64,000 nt of DNA from Asterias rubens (taxonomy: Eukaryota > Echinodermata > Asteroidea > Forcipulatida > Asteriidae): contig NC_047077.1 of the NCBI RefSeq assembly GCF_902459465.1, positions 806,001-870,000 on the forward strand, in the 5' to 3' direction. The position numbers and the translations under genes are program-made. A model generated the notes under the pieces. It searched no databases. It saw only the letters and a list, made by a program, of their open reading frames with translations, and had not been told where the DNA came from. Shown here piece by piece: positions 1 to 9,165 of this stretch (position 1 is the stretch's first letter; each line of letters begins with the position of its first letter).

Positions 1-1400
1 AATTTTCGCTTTCCATTTTTTGGAGACCATTAAATTTTTATTTTGCATTTTTTTGAGACCATTAAATATTCATATTGCATTTTTTGGAGACCATTAAATA
101 TTAATTTTGCATTTTTTGGAGACCATTAAATTTTCATTTTGCGTTTTTTAGAGACCATTAAATTTTCATTTTGCATTTTTTAGAGACCATTAAATATTCA
201 TTGGCAACTTAATGGAGACCATTAAATTTTCATTTTGCATTTTTTGAGACCATTAAATATTCATTTTGCATTTTTTGGAGACCATTAAATATTAATTTTG
301 CATTTTTTGGAGACCATTTAATTTGCATTTTGCATTTTTTGGAGACCATTAAATGTTCATTGGCAACTTAGTGGAGACCATTAAATTTTCATTTTTCGGA
401 GACCATTAAATATTCATTTTGCATTTTTTGGAGACCACTCAATTTTCGCTTTGCATTTTTTGGAGACCATTAAATTTTTATTTTGCATTTTTTTGAGACC
501 ATTAAATATTCATATTGCATTTTTTGGAGACCATTAAATATTCATTTTGCATTTTTTGGAGACCATTAAATTTTCATTTTGCATTTTTTAGAGACCATTA
601 AATTTTCATTTTGCATTTTTTAAGAGACCATTAAATATTCATTGGCAGCTTAATGGAGACCATTAAATTTTCATTTTGCATTTTTGGAGACCATTAAATA
701 TTCATTTTGCATTTTTTGGAGACCATTAAATATTAATTTTGCATTTTTTGGAGACCATTGAATTTGCATTTTGCATTTTTTTTAGACCATTAAATGTTCA
801 TTGGCAACTTAGTGGAGACCATAAAATATCAATTTTGCATATTTTGGAGACCATTAAATTTTCATTTTGCATTTTTTTGAGACCAATAATTGATCATTGG
901 CAACTTAATGGAGACCATTAAGTTTTCATTTTGCATTTTTTGGAGACCTTTAAATTTTCATTTTGCGTTTTTTGGAGACCATTAAATTTTCATTTTTGCA
1001 TTTTTTGGAGACCATTAAATTTTAATTTTGCAACTTAATGGAGACCATTAAATGTTCATTTTTCAAGTAAGTGGAGACCATTAAATGTTCTCTACAAAGT
1101 CATGCCCAACTAAAAAAGTGTTGAAATTATTAAATTATTTTAAGTTTTGGAGACCACTAAATATTTATTGCCAACTTAGTGGCGACCATTAAATATTCGA
1201 TTTGCATTTTTTGGAGACCATTAAATATTCATTGTGCTTTTTTTGGAGACCATTAAATATTCATTGGCAACTTAGTGGAGACCATTAAAAGTCCTTTTTG
1301 CAATTTATGTCTGGAGACTATTAATATCCATTTGCACTTTTTTGGAGACCACTAAATGTTTATTTTTCAAGTAAGTGGAGACCATTAAAATGTTCTCTAC
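1..1400. repeat. 32-bp satellite array with 440-bp higher-order unit
   Basis: About 43 head-to-tail monomers share a core GGAGACCATTAAAT followed by an AT-rich TTCATTTTGCATTTTTT segment; GAGACC recurs at 23, 55, 87 and 119, giving a 32-bp period. The block starting at position 1 is nearly repeated from 441, so the array has a higher-order period of about 440 bp. The last 300 bp are more diverged and contain a 44-bp non-satellite block twice (about 1088-1131 and 1393-1436). The array continues off the left edge. Confidence 0.95.
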
Positions 1401-2049
1401 AAAGTCATGCCCAACTAAAAAAGTGTTGAAATTATAAAATTTAAGTAGGTAACATGAAAACCTTGGAAGGTGCACACTAGGCTTAACATCATCATACCTG
1501 TGCATCATCGGTTAAAAATGCTTCACTCACAAAGTCTCCAAATGAACTGCCTGATGCTCCGAGGAGTTCTCCAAAAAGAAAACCTTGTTATCAATAAATG
1601 CACAAAAAGAAAATGACTTGATCACTACACAATCAAGATACATTGCAGCATGTAGGTCTATCAACTTTTTTTGAAAGCAAAATTGGTGGTGAAACATTAG
1701 AGCCTGTCACAGAGGGTGTCGTGGCCGAAGGAGAGTACCAAATGCACACTCTGGTGTTTTTTAATATTATAAAAAAAAAAAAAAAAATATTTCTAGTGCA
1801 CCATGTCTGTCAATGATCCTGGCGCAAAAGACAAGAACTCTCTGCTAATACACAATGACACAAGACAACCAAAACTTAGAAAGGCTATTGTTTCCGAAAT
1901 AGATGTTTTGAGATGATTTTTAAATTTGGAACACGTCTGCTTTTCTGAGTTGAAGTTGGACGCTGTTCCATAGAGATGGCCCGGCATGTGAAAAACAGCG
2001 ATCACCCCGGGAGTGCACTGCAGGCAACGTGGAACGTTCAGGAGCAGGT

Positions 2050-2151
2050 TGTTTGAGGAGCGAAGCTGTCTGATCAGATTGTGGGTTCGAGTCCCTGTCT
2101 TGACACTTGTGTCTTTGAGCAAGACGCCCACTGCTAATTCATCCTTCATAT
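2050..2151 (+). repeat. 5' part of tRNA-derived SINE split by the retrotransposon
   Basis: It contains a B-box-like GTGGGTTCGAGTCCC and the CTTGTGTCTTTGAGCAAGAC segment seen in other SINE copies here. The copy stops at the ATAT target site, and its continuation (GGGATATGTAAAGCC) lies beyond the element at 10708. Confidence 0.75.
2148..2151. repeat. Left target site duplication ATAT
   Basis: The four bases before the 5' LTR equal the four after the 3' LTR (10704-10707). Four to six bases is the usual range for Ty3/gypsy integrases. Confidence 0.85.
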
Positions 2152-2233
2152 TGTGGAGGCAGCGTTGTGCCGTCCTTGAGGCAGCGAGAGGCAGACGGTG
2201 AGTTAGGAGGGCGCCACCATGCGGCGGAGTTTG

Positions 2234-2292
2234 GTTATGCCATTCTAATGCCTCCGTCGCTGGTCGGTTGCTTTTCCGACTTCCAATTACAG
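2234..2292 (+). repeat. 59-bp duplicated segment, upstream copy (splice-donor-like end)
   Basis: Identical to 3128-3186. This copy ends ACAG and is followed at once by GTAAAC, a good 5' splice site; the downstream copy ends in the same pyrimidine-rich TTCCAATTACAG, a good 3' splice site. The same pair occurs in the 3' LTR at 9666-9724 and 10560-10618. Confidence 0.9.
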
Positions 2293-3127
2293 GTAAACTT
2301 TCTTCTTTTTGCAAGTGTGATTTAAATATATAAACTTTAGGGCAATAAACCGGGTATAACAAACATCATTTAGATTTATCCATCAGCCCATTCAAGCTCT
2401 GGATTGTATTTTATTTTTCAGTAATTAAAGTTCAGTCAAAGTTGTAAAGTAGATAAAACTGTCATGGCGCCGTCCATAGCAACCGCGCTCTGCTGGTACA
2501 TGTGCGTTTATTTAACACGAGCCTGAGGTTTATTGTATGTGGTGAAATAATTCCTGTAGTTAATGCATCTGTGAAATGGGTAATTTACAGTACAGTTATA
2601 CGTATTAAGTCTAAGTTGATTGAGCAATGTGGGCATATTTTGACGTGGTGATCCATAGTCTAGTTATGCTACAACAGCGCCCTCTACGTCATTGGTAGAC
2701 TTGTGAAATTGGTACATGTATTGACATAGTGTGTTAATTAGCTTGCCATGGTGTATTATTTGGAGAAGGTTGTCTATTATTATTAAGCTGATGACTTTAA
2801 GACTTTAGAATAAATCTATATATTGTTCTGATAATTCTTAAGGGTTTTAGGACAAGATCTGGATAATCCCATGTATATTGTTTTGACTGGTAGAAACTAA
2901 CTGTACTGCTGGATATAATTGTTTAATACAGGTCTTACAGATACAGGTGTATATTTCAAAACAGAAGGGTTGCAAATTAATTAATTGAGAGTTGCATTAT
3001 TTCACACTCAGTATTTTACCTAATTGGATAGATTTTGGTGCACACACACTGCATGTATTTATCATACTAATGATTTCTTTTATTTTCTCTTTTCTCTTTT
3101 ACTTGTTAATTGTTTACTGTTAACTTT

Positions 3128-3186
3128 GTTATGCCATTCTAATGCCTCCGTCGCTGGTCGGTTGCTTTTCCGACTTCCAATTACAG
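3128..3186 (+). repeat. 59-bp duplicated segment, downstream copy (splice-acceptor-like end)
   Basis: Second identical copy, preceded by a long pyrimidine-rich run (about 3075-3125) and ending ATTACAG. Removal of 2293-3186 as an intron would leave a single copy of the 59-bp segment in the RNA. Confidence 0.88.
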
Positions 3187-3272
3187 TTACCAAATTAAAG
3201 AGTCAATCCGAACCCACTGATGTTTCGAGGTTTCAAATTATTTTAGGCCTCGTTCGTCACCCCCCTCCACAC

Positions 3273-3289
3273 GTGTCAGAAGTGGGATT
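3273..3289 (+). promoter_or_regulatory. Primer binding site (tRNA-Leu type)
   Basis: GTGTCAGAAGTGGGATT begins two bases after the LTR and is complementary to the 3' acceptor and T-stem end of metazoan tRNA-Leu, whose 3' end reads ...AATCCCACTTCTGACACCA. The two bases that should pair with the terminal CA of CCA are A and C instead of T and G, so the match starts one or two bases in from the tRNA 3' end. Confidence 0.75.
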
Positions 3290-3394
3290 GACTGCTGTAA
3301 TTTCAAACAACAAAAGCGATGTTGTAGGCATTGAATGGTATCAAAGTTTGTCCAGTCCTGTGTGCTGCAGGTCTTGTGTAAATAAGCTGTTGAA

Positions 3395-4564
3395 ATGAGT
3401 GCTACTGTAAAAGTCAGCAAGGATGGTGGAAAGTCTCTTCGGTTCCCTCTTCAGCAAGGAAAGCTCTCACTACAGTCGCTGGAGGACTATTTCGAGGGTG
3501 CCATCGGCGTCACTTATATCGATAAGGATGGTGAGGAAGTGGTGCTACCCAAGGTAGACAACATGATTCTACCCCCTGAAGACAGCTGGGAGGACCATGT
3601 CTACTCCGTCGTTATCAGAGAGCAAAAACCACAGATATCTCCTTCAACAGCCCCCAGTCTCACACATGTCGTGATGGCACCTGATCGGAAGCTTCACACC
3701 TTCGAAGGCAGAGAAGATTCCTCCATAAAATCGGTTACCGTAGAAGAATTTGTATCGTCAATGAAAAACGCATTCCAACGATACAACGTGCCACTTGACC
3801 AGAGGGGACAGTTTTTGCTGGATTACCTGCGTGCCGGCCCAAAGATCGAAGTAAGGTCCCTCCTCTCTGGTGGGAAAAGCGCCCAGGATTGTTTGGAGTA
3901 TCTTCAGTCCTCATACGGAGAATCACTTACGAGTGGGGAACTACAACGCCAATTCTTGCAACGCCGACAACGCCAAGGTGAGTCAATCCGCCAGTATGCT
4001 ATTGACTTAGAGAGACTCTTTCATCGATTGCAGAAAAAGGATCCAGGCCTGTACAAAACCCCTGACACAATCATTAAGGAACAATTCGTGGATGGGATCG
4101 AGACAGAGGGACTGCGTCACTCATGCAGGGATCTCCTTGACCGAACTTCCGAGATTTCATTCTGCGAGCTTAAGAACTGGGCAGTGAAGAGAGATGAACG
4201 CGAACATGCTCATCATCAAACCACACCTCGAAGCGCATCCGCTCTGCAGGTTCAAGAAAACTCAAGAGACAGAGTCACCTGTTTGGAGGAGCAGATGAAG
4301 AGAATTCTCAACAAACTAGATGCCATCACGAGTCATGCCAATGTCTCCTTCCCCAGCAGCGGGCCCCAACACTGGCAAGGCAGACCCGAATCTCCATCCC
4401 CACCCAGATGTTACAACTGCGACCAGTTCGGGCATTTTGCTCGTAACTGCCCGGCCCCTCGCCGCCAGCCAAGAAATGTTTTCCCGACACACCCGACACC
4501 TCCCCAGCAGTCGTATCCCGGTCAGCGATTCACCCAGAGCCGTAAGAATGAGATGGGAAACTAG
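3395..4564 (+). CDS. Gag polyprotein of Ty3/gypsy element
   Basis: Structural protein that would coat element RNA in cytoplasmic particles; 389 codons from an ATG 124 bp after the LTR to TAG. Residues about 5-70 look like a small beta-grasp (PB1/ubiquitin-like) domain by their alternating hydrophobic pattern with an Asp-Lys-Asp-Gly-Glu-Glu turn; this is inference. Residues about 110-270 have the pattern of a retrotransposon capsid (conserved FLQRRQRQGES and GL-RH- motifs). A CCHC zinc knuckle, CX2CX4HX4C, is at residues 339-352 and binds RNA. The last four codons are ATG GGA AAC TAG, so the stop lies right after the slippery heptamer GGGAAAC that gives access to pol. No internal stop or frame break. 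Confidence 0.93.
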   Translation: MSATVKVSKDGGKSLRFPLQQGKLSLQSLEDYFEGAIGVTYIDKDGEEVVLPKVDNMILPPEDSWEDHVYSVVIREQKPQISPSTAPSLTHVVMAPDRKLHTFEGREDSSIKSVTVEEFVSSMKNAFQRYNVPLDQRGQFLLDYLRAGPKIEVRSLLSGGKSAQDCLEYLQSSYGESLTSGELQRQFLQRRQRQGESIRQYAIDLERLFHRLQKKDPGLYKTPDTIIKEQFVDGIETEGLRHSCRDLLDRTSEISFCELKNWAVKRDEREHAHHQTTPRSASALQVQENSRDRVTCLEEQMKRILNKLDAITSHANVSFPSSGPQHWQGRPESPSPPRCYNCDQFGHFARNCPAPRRQPRNVFPTHPTPPQQSYPGQRFTQSRKNEMGN

Positions 4565-7500
4565 CTCCCTTGTCTGTTTCGAGCCAGACAGCCAGGGGGA
4601 AAAGTGACGGCTTGCTTAACTGTAATACAAGAGAATTTATGACCAAGGCGACTGCTGATTGTTTTACTGTCAATGCACTCTTTGGTGAGCAACAGGTGCC
4701 TTGTCTTTTGGACACTGGTTCTATGGTGACAACTATCACCAACAATTTCTACGTCACACACTTCAAGCCAAGAGGTATACAACTGATGAGCGTACCAGAG
4801 TATTTCCAGCTGGTATCAGCCAATGGCACTTCCATACCATACACTGGAGTTTTTGAAACCAACATCTCAGTCTTTGACATCACTGTTCCATCCAGGGTGG
4901 TGCTCGTCATTGAGGACTCCCGGGTATCAACCATGGCATCAGGTATTATTGGAATGAACGTCCTGAAGGAATGTTGGAGCAAATTCATGACATCTCAGGG
5001 ACAGACCCATCTGAAGAAGATTGAGCCACATGACAATCACAAAGTGTGGGAGAGTGCAATGCAGACAGTGCAGAAACGTGAAGAATTTACATCGAACCAA
5101 AATCAGATTAGTAGAGCATATCTCCGTCGGGGACCAGCTGTTATAATCCCTGCCAAACAGATGATGATTTTACAAGCCTCAGCCAGCCCGGGTCCAGATA
5201 ACACAGCGTACGTTGCAGTATTGGAATCTGGTGAATCATCCAATCTCCCCAATGGTATTCAATTGAATAGGTCATTAGTCAGTGTCCATGGGGGAAAGTT
5301 CTCCTTCATTGTAGCGAACGACACAGATCGAGATGTTGTCTTACCAGGTCATACCTGCATCGGTACTCTATATAACGGAGAACTCATTACACCAGAGGAC
5401 GAAACCCACGAGTACAACATGAAGCAAAACTCAGTGAATTGTTCTTCGATGTCTACGTCTGACAAGAATGATACACCGTCATTTTTGCATGATCTGAAGT
5501 TGGGAGATCAATTTTCACACGAAGAGGCTTCAAGATTCGAAAAGCTGCTCCAGAAGTATGACAGTGTATTCTCGAAGAACGATGGTGACTTGGGCCACAC
5601 TGACACCGTCAGACATCGCATTGATACAGGTGATGCCTCCCCCATTAGTCAGCGATACCGGTCACTTCCACCATCACAATACAAAGAAGTCAGGGCACAC
5701 ATCCATGAGCTGCTTGACAAAGGGATCATCCGAGAAAGCTCAAGCCCATGGGCATCCCCGATTGTAGTCGTGCGGAAAAAAGACCACTCAATTCGCTTAT
5801 GCGTGGATTACAGGAGACTTAATAGTTTGACGACAAAGAACGCATTTCCGTTGCCCCGAATCAATGAGTCTCTTCAGGCCCTTGGGAATGCAAAGTATTT
5901 CAGCACCATGGATCTGACGTCTGGATTCTACCAAGTTGCCATGGAAGAGAGTGACATCCAAAAGACTGCCTTCACAACGCCTTTTGGGCTGTGGGAGTAC
6001 ACCCGCATGCCCTTCGGCCTCTGCAATAGTCCAGCAACGTTCCAGAGGTTGATGCAGCGATGTTTTGGTGATGAAGCCTTGCAGAGTCTTTTAATATACC
6101 TTGATGATATCATAGTATATTCCGCCAGTTATGAGGAACATTTACAGCGTCTCGAAATGGTATTTCAGCGATTACAAAAACACGGTTTAAAGCTGAAATT
6201 TTCAAAGTGTGACTTCTTCAAAACTCAAGTGAAATATCTTGGACACCTTATCGTGGCCGGAGATGGGGTGAAGCCAGACCCTGGTAAGATTGCAGTAGTA
6301 AAAGACTGGCCAGTGCCAACAACTGTCACAGATCTGCGATCGTTCCTTGGCTTCACTGGGTTCTTTCGCAAGTTCATTCACCGATATTCTAGCGTCACTG
6401 CACCACTTCTCAAATATCTCACAGGGACATCGCGTAAAGGAAAAATCAGAGACGGACAGAGGAGAATAGAACTTGACGAGGCGGCACATTCGGCGATACA
6501 GTCACTAAAGTCAAAGTTGATTGAAGCCCCGGTGTTGAGGTTTGCAGACTTCTCGCTACCATTTACAGTGGAAACAGATGCAAGCAGTAAAGGGCTTGGT
6601 GCCGTGCTCTCACAACAACAACGCGATGGCTCAAAGTCAGTGGTAGCCTATGCCTCACGATCACTACGACCAGCAGAGAAGAACGATAAAAATTACTCGG
6701 CATTCAAGTTGGAGTTGTTGGGCGTACGCTGGGCCGTGTGTCAGGCATTCCGGGATTACTTGTTTGGAAACAAGTGCATCATTCTCACTGATCACAATCC
6801 CCTCAAATACTTGGATACCGCAAACCTGAGTGCAGCTGAGATGCGGTGGGTACAGCAGTTGTCAGCATTTGACTTCAAACTAGAATACCGTCCTGGACGA
6901 ACGAATCAAGCGCCAGATGCCCTTTCGCGACTTGACACACGACCAGTTGATGCAGCTCTCAATTTACAGTCCACCCCAGATGCTGAGCTATCATCTTGTA
7001 CCATCCGCGCCACTTGTGGTCCAGTTGGTGTAACCACAGAATTTCCTCAGATGTTGGCCCATCAAATCCAAGTAACTACTGACGAAGGCAGCCAAAGTTT
7101 ACCGGGCTATTCTGCAAAGATGCTGAGAAGTTTACAAGATGAAGATTTCATTCTCCAACGGGTCATCCCCTACGTAAAGAGACAAAGACGTCCATCAGAA
7201 CAAGAGAGGCAGAACGAACCAAGTGACGTTGTTTCAGTTCTTAAACATATGAACCAACTCTTCTTCAAAAATGAAGTCCTGTACCGACGTTCTATATTGC
7301 AAGGAGACGGTATGTGTGAACGATTGGTGACCCCTGCCCGACTACACGAGGAGATATTGACTCTTTTTCATGATAATGCAGGACACTTTGGCGTAAAGCG
7401 AACCCTGAAGCTGATACAACCCCTCTTCTACTGGCAAAGAATGGAAATCTCCGTCCACACTTGGTGTCACCAGTGTGAAAGATGCAGTGTAAGCAGATGT

Positions 7501-9165
7501 CCTACTCGTGCTACTCGGCCCCCACTGGGAACTCTACGTGCCACAGCTCCCCTTGAGGTAGTGGCTATGGACTTTACTGTACTGGAGCAGTCATCTGATG
7601 GGTATGAAAATGTACTTGTACTCACAGACATCTTCACGAAGTACACTTGGGCAATCCCTACAAAGGATCAACGTGCACAGACTGTCGCCAAAATGCTGGT
7701 GAAACATCTCATCATACCATTTGGTGCTCCGTTGCGTCTGCATTCTGACAATGGAAAGTGTTTTCTCGCTCAGGTAGTGCAGGAGCTTTGCACGTTGTAT
7801 GGCATCGGACAGTCCCACACCACACCATACCACCCCCAGGGCAATGGGCAATGTGAAAGATTTAACAGAACGCTCCATAACTTGCTTGTTGCCCTGCCAT
7901 CCCATAAGAAGACAAGATGGACCGACTCTATTCCTCATTTAGTGACAGTCTACAATAACACAAAACATTCTAGTACTGGTTACGAACCCTTCTACTTGAT
8001 GTTCGGGAGGAATGCTCGCTTACCCCAGCACCTTGTTCTTGGAGTGGATCGTTCTCAACTCAGCGGCGTCAGTGCTGGCTCCTTCGCTAAAAAGCATTGT
8101 GAGAATCTTGATAAGGCGCGGGCCCTTGCTACAGCGAACTTAGACAAGAAGGTAGAATTAAGAACTTCTGCATTTGAGAAAGATGTATTTGAGAGGCCCC
8201 TTTGTACAGGAGAATTCGTATTAGTCCGAGACCGATCTCACAGAGGAAGGGCAAAGATTCAGGACTATTGGGAAACCGACCCATACATGGTAGTGAAACA
8301 GCCTTTCAAAGGACAACCAGTTTATGTGGTGCGAAACTCAAGTGGACGACAAAAAGTGCTTCATCGCTGTGAGCTGAAACATTGCCCTTGGGATGCCAGA
8401 CCCCCAACCACCCCGAGCACAGAAGACGATAACACTATTGATGGTGTAACCTCATCATCAACGAGCGATGACAACTGGGGAGTGACACTAACCCTTCCCA
8501 AACAGCCACCCTCCAACGCCCCCATACCAGCCTCTTCTCCTTCAGACGAGCCCCTTGCAGTAGTTCCAGCCCCCTCTCCTTCAGACAAGTCCCTTGCAGT
8601 AGTTCCAGCCCCCTCTCCTTCAGACGAGCCCCTTGTAGCAGTTCCAGCCTCTTCTCCTTCAGACGAGCCCCTTGTAGCAGTTCCAGCCTCTTCTCTTTCA
8701 GACGAGCCCCTTGTAGCAGTTCCAGCCTCCTCTCCTTCAGACGAGCCCCTTGCAGTAGTTCCAGCCCCCTCTCCTTCAGACGAGCCCCTTGTAGCAGTTC
8801 CAGCCTCCTCTCCTTCAGACGAGCCCCTTGTAGCAGTTCCAGCCTCCTCTTCTTCAGACGAGCCCCTTGCAGCAGATCAGCTCTGTGCACCAGGTGAGAA
8901 CTTTATCCTCAGAACTACCCATGACATCTCATCTGTGGAAGGACCACAGATGTCACCAACTGACACAACTGGGAGTGCTGAGACGACTACCGAAGCTATG
9001 GCAGCCGCAGGAGTGCCCAGGAAACCGAGACGCTCCAACCGCACGACGAAAGGAAAACCCCCAAGTAGGTACCAGTTTTCTAATGTTGTTCGCTTATTAA
9101 CTCAAGTCAAAGATATGATGGCAGCCACTACTGAGAAAGACTTGAGTAGCTCTGATACAGACTAA
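4552..9165 (+). CDS. Pol polyprotein: protease, RT, RNase H, integrase
   Basis: Expressed by -1 frameshift from gag; no ATG opens the frame, and the open frame runs from 4552. Numbering residues from the TTG codon at 4570 (1,531 codons): aspartic protease DTGS at 48-51 with a downstream Ile-Ile-Gly motif near 125; reverse transcriptase about 350-570 with YLDD at 510-513; RNase H about 655-780 (Thr-Asp-Ala-Ser, and Thr-Asp-His-Asn-Pro); integrase zinc finger H934, H939, C966, C969; catalytic D1001, D1060 and E1096 with 35 residues between the last two; a basic GPY/F-like C-terminal domain about 1220-1280. The tail carries nine 13-residue repeats of a Ser-Asp-Glu-Pro-Leu-Val-Ala-Val-Pro type (nt 8533-8883) of no known role. 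All catalytic residues are present and no frame break is seen. Confidence 0.95.
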   Translation, partial: DGKLAPLSVSSQTARGKSDGLLNCNTREFMTKATADCFTVNALFGEQQVPCLLDTGSMVTTITNNFYVTHFKPRGIQLMSVPEYFQLVSANGTSIPYTGVFETNISVFDITVPSRVVLVIEDSRVSTMASGIIGMNVLKECWSKFMTSQGQTHLKKIEPHDNHKVWESAMQTVQKREEFTSNQNQISRAYLRRGPAVIIPAKQMMILQASASPGPDNTAYVAVLESGESSNLPNGIQLNRSLVSVHGGKFSFIVANDTDRDVVLPGHTCIGTLYNGELITPEDETHEYNMKQNSVNCSSMSTSDKNDTPSFLHDLKLGDQFSHEEASRFEKLLQKYDSVFSKNDGDLGHTDTVRHRIDTGDASPISQRYRSLPPSQYKEVRAHIHELLDKGIIRESSSPWASPIVVVRKKDHSIRLCVDYRRLNSLTTKNAFPLPRINESLQALGNAKYFSTMDLTSGFYQVAMEESDIQKTAFTTPFGLWEYTRMPFGLCNSPATFQRLMQRCFGDEALQSLLIYLDDIIVYSASYEEHLQRLEMVFQRLQKHGLKLKFSKCDFFKTQVKYLGHLIVAGDGVKPDPGKIAVVKDWPVPTTVTDLRSFLGFTGFFRKFIHRYSSVTAPLLKYLTGTSRKGKIRDGQRRIELDEAAHSAIQSLKSKLIEAPVLRFADFSLPFTVETDASSKGLGAVLSQQQRDGSKSVVAYASRSLRPAEKNDKNYSAFKLELLGVRWAVCQAFRDYLFGNKCIILTDHNPLKYLDTANLSAAEMRWVQQLSAFDFKLEYRPGRTNQAPDALSRLDTRPVDAALNLQSTPDAELSSCTIRATCGPVGVTTEFPQMLAHQIQVTTDEGSQSLPGYSAKMLRSLQDEDFILQRVIPYVKRQRRPSEQERQNEPSDVVSVLKHMNQLFFKNEVLYRRSILQGDGMCERLVTPARLHEEILTLFHDNAGHFGVKRTLKLIQPLFYWQRMEISVHTWCHQCERCSVSRCPTRATRPPLGTLRATAPLEVVAMDFTVLEQSSDGYENVLVLTDIFTKYTWAIPTKDQRAQTVAKMLVKHLIIPFGAPLRLHSDNGKCFLAQVVQELCTLYGIGQSHTTPYHPQGNGQCERFNRTLHNLLVALPSHKKTRWTDSIPHLVTVYNNTKHSSTGYEPFYLMFGRNARLPQHLVLGVDRSQLSGVSAGSFAKKHCENLDKARALATANLDKKVELRTSAFEKDVFERPLCTGEFVLVRDRSHRGRAKIQDYWETDPYMVVKQPFKGQPVYVVRNSSGRQKVLHRCELKHCPWDARPPTTPSTEDDNTIDGVTSSSTSDDNWGVTLTLPKQPPSNAPIPASSPSDEPLAVVPAPSPSDKSLAVVPAPSPSDEPLVAVPASSPSDEPLVAVPASSLSDEPLVAVPASSPSDEPLAVVPAPSPSDEPLVAVPASSPSDEPLVAVPASSSSDEPLAADQLCAPGENFILRTTHDISSVEGPQMSPTDTTGSAETTTEAMAAAGVPRKPRRSNRTTKGKPPSRYQFSNVVRLLTQVKDMMAATTEKDLSSSDTD
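4555..4599 (+). promoter_or_regulatory. Programmed -1 frameshift signal (gag-pol)
   Basis: The heptamer G GGA AAC (4555-4561) is a canonical X-XXY-YYZ slippery site in the gag frame and is followed directly by the gag stop TAG. Three bases later a stem-loop can form: CTCCCT (4565-4570) with AGGGGG (4594-4599) and TGTCTG (4571-4576) with CAGACA (4585-4590), loop 4577-4584, bulge GCC 4591-4593. The pol frame is open only from 4552, after a TGA at 4549-4551, so the two frames overlap by 13 bases and a -1 shift here is the only simple route into pol. Confidence 0.88.
8533..8883 (+). repeat. 39-bp tandem repeat inside pol C-terminus, nine units
   Basis: Nine head-to-tail 39-bp units encode 13 residues each, rich in Pro, Ser and Ala; the last unit is incomplete. 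All units stay in frame, so the array has changed in length only by whole units. Confidence 0.95.

Larger units (their letters stand above)
1401..2151. other. Gene-free stretch with LINE and SINE remnants
   Basis: No coding region is supported. 1868-1990 on the minus strand resembles the decayed C-terminal end of a LINE reverse transcriptase (a Leu-Trp-Asn-Ser stretch then a Leu-Lys-Thr stretch after a frame break). 1716-1775 and 2050-2151 on the plus strand are pieces of the tRNA-Leu-like SINE common in this window; the second piece is cut by the LTR retrotransposon. Confidence 0.6.
2152..3271 (+). repeat. 5' LTR
   Basis: 1,120 bp, offset by exactly 7,432 bp from the 3' LTR over its whole length, with no difference found by eye. 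It holds a TATA-like TATATAA at 2327-2333 and AATAAA at 2344-2349, spaced too closely to be a simple TATA/poly(A) pair for one R region, so the true start site is uncertain. A 59-bp segment is present twice inside the LTR (2234-2292 and 3128-3186). A 9-codon upstream frame starts at a strong Kozak site (GCCACCATG, ATG at 2219). Confidence 0.95.

Noticed and set aside
1..1400. CRISPR-like array from regularly spaced repeats
   Set aside because: There are no unique spacers; the whole monomer repeats and the genome is eukaryotic.
1793..2362. 189-codon minus-strand frame
   Set aside because: It spans the satellite-side flank, LINE/SINE scraps and the LTR, with no single protein family; part of it recurs at the 3' LTR.
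3024..3398. 124-codon open frame across the 5' LTR end
   Set aside because: It runs through LTR and primer binding site; the same stretch recurs in the 3' LTR with a different ending. A shadow of LTR sequence, not a gene.
8435..8890. 151-codon antisense frame with regular Leu/Arg repeats
   Set aside because: It is the complementary strand of the 39-bp pol repeat; periodicity explains the open frame.
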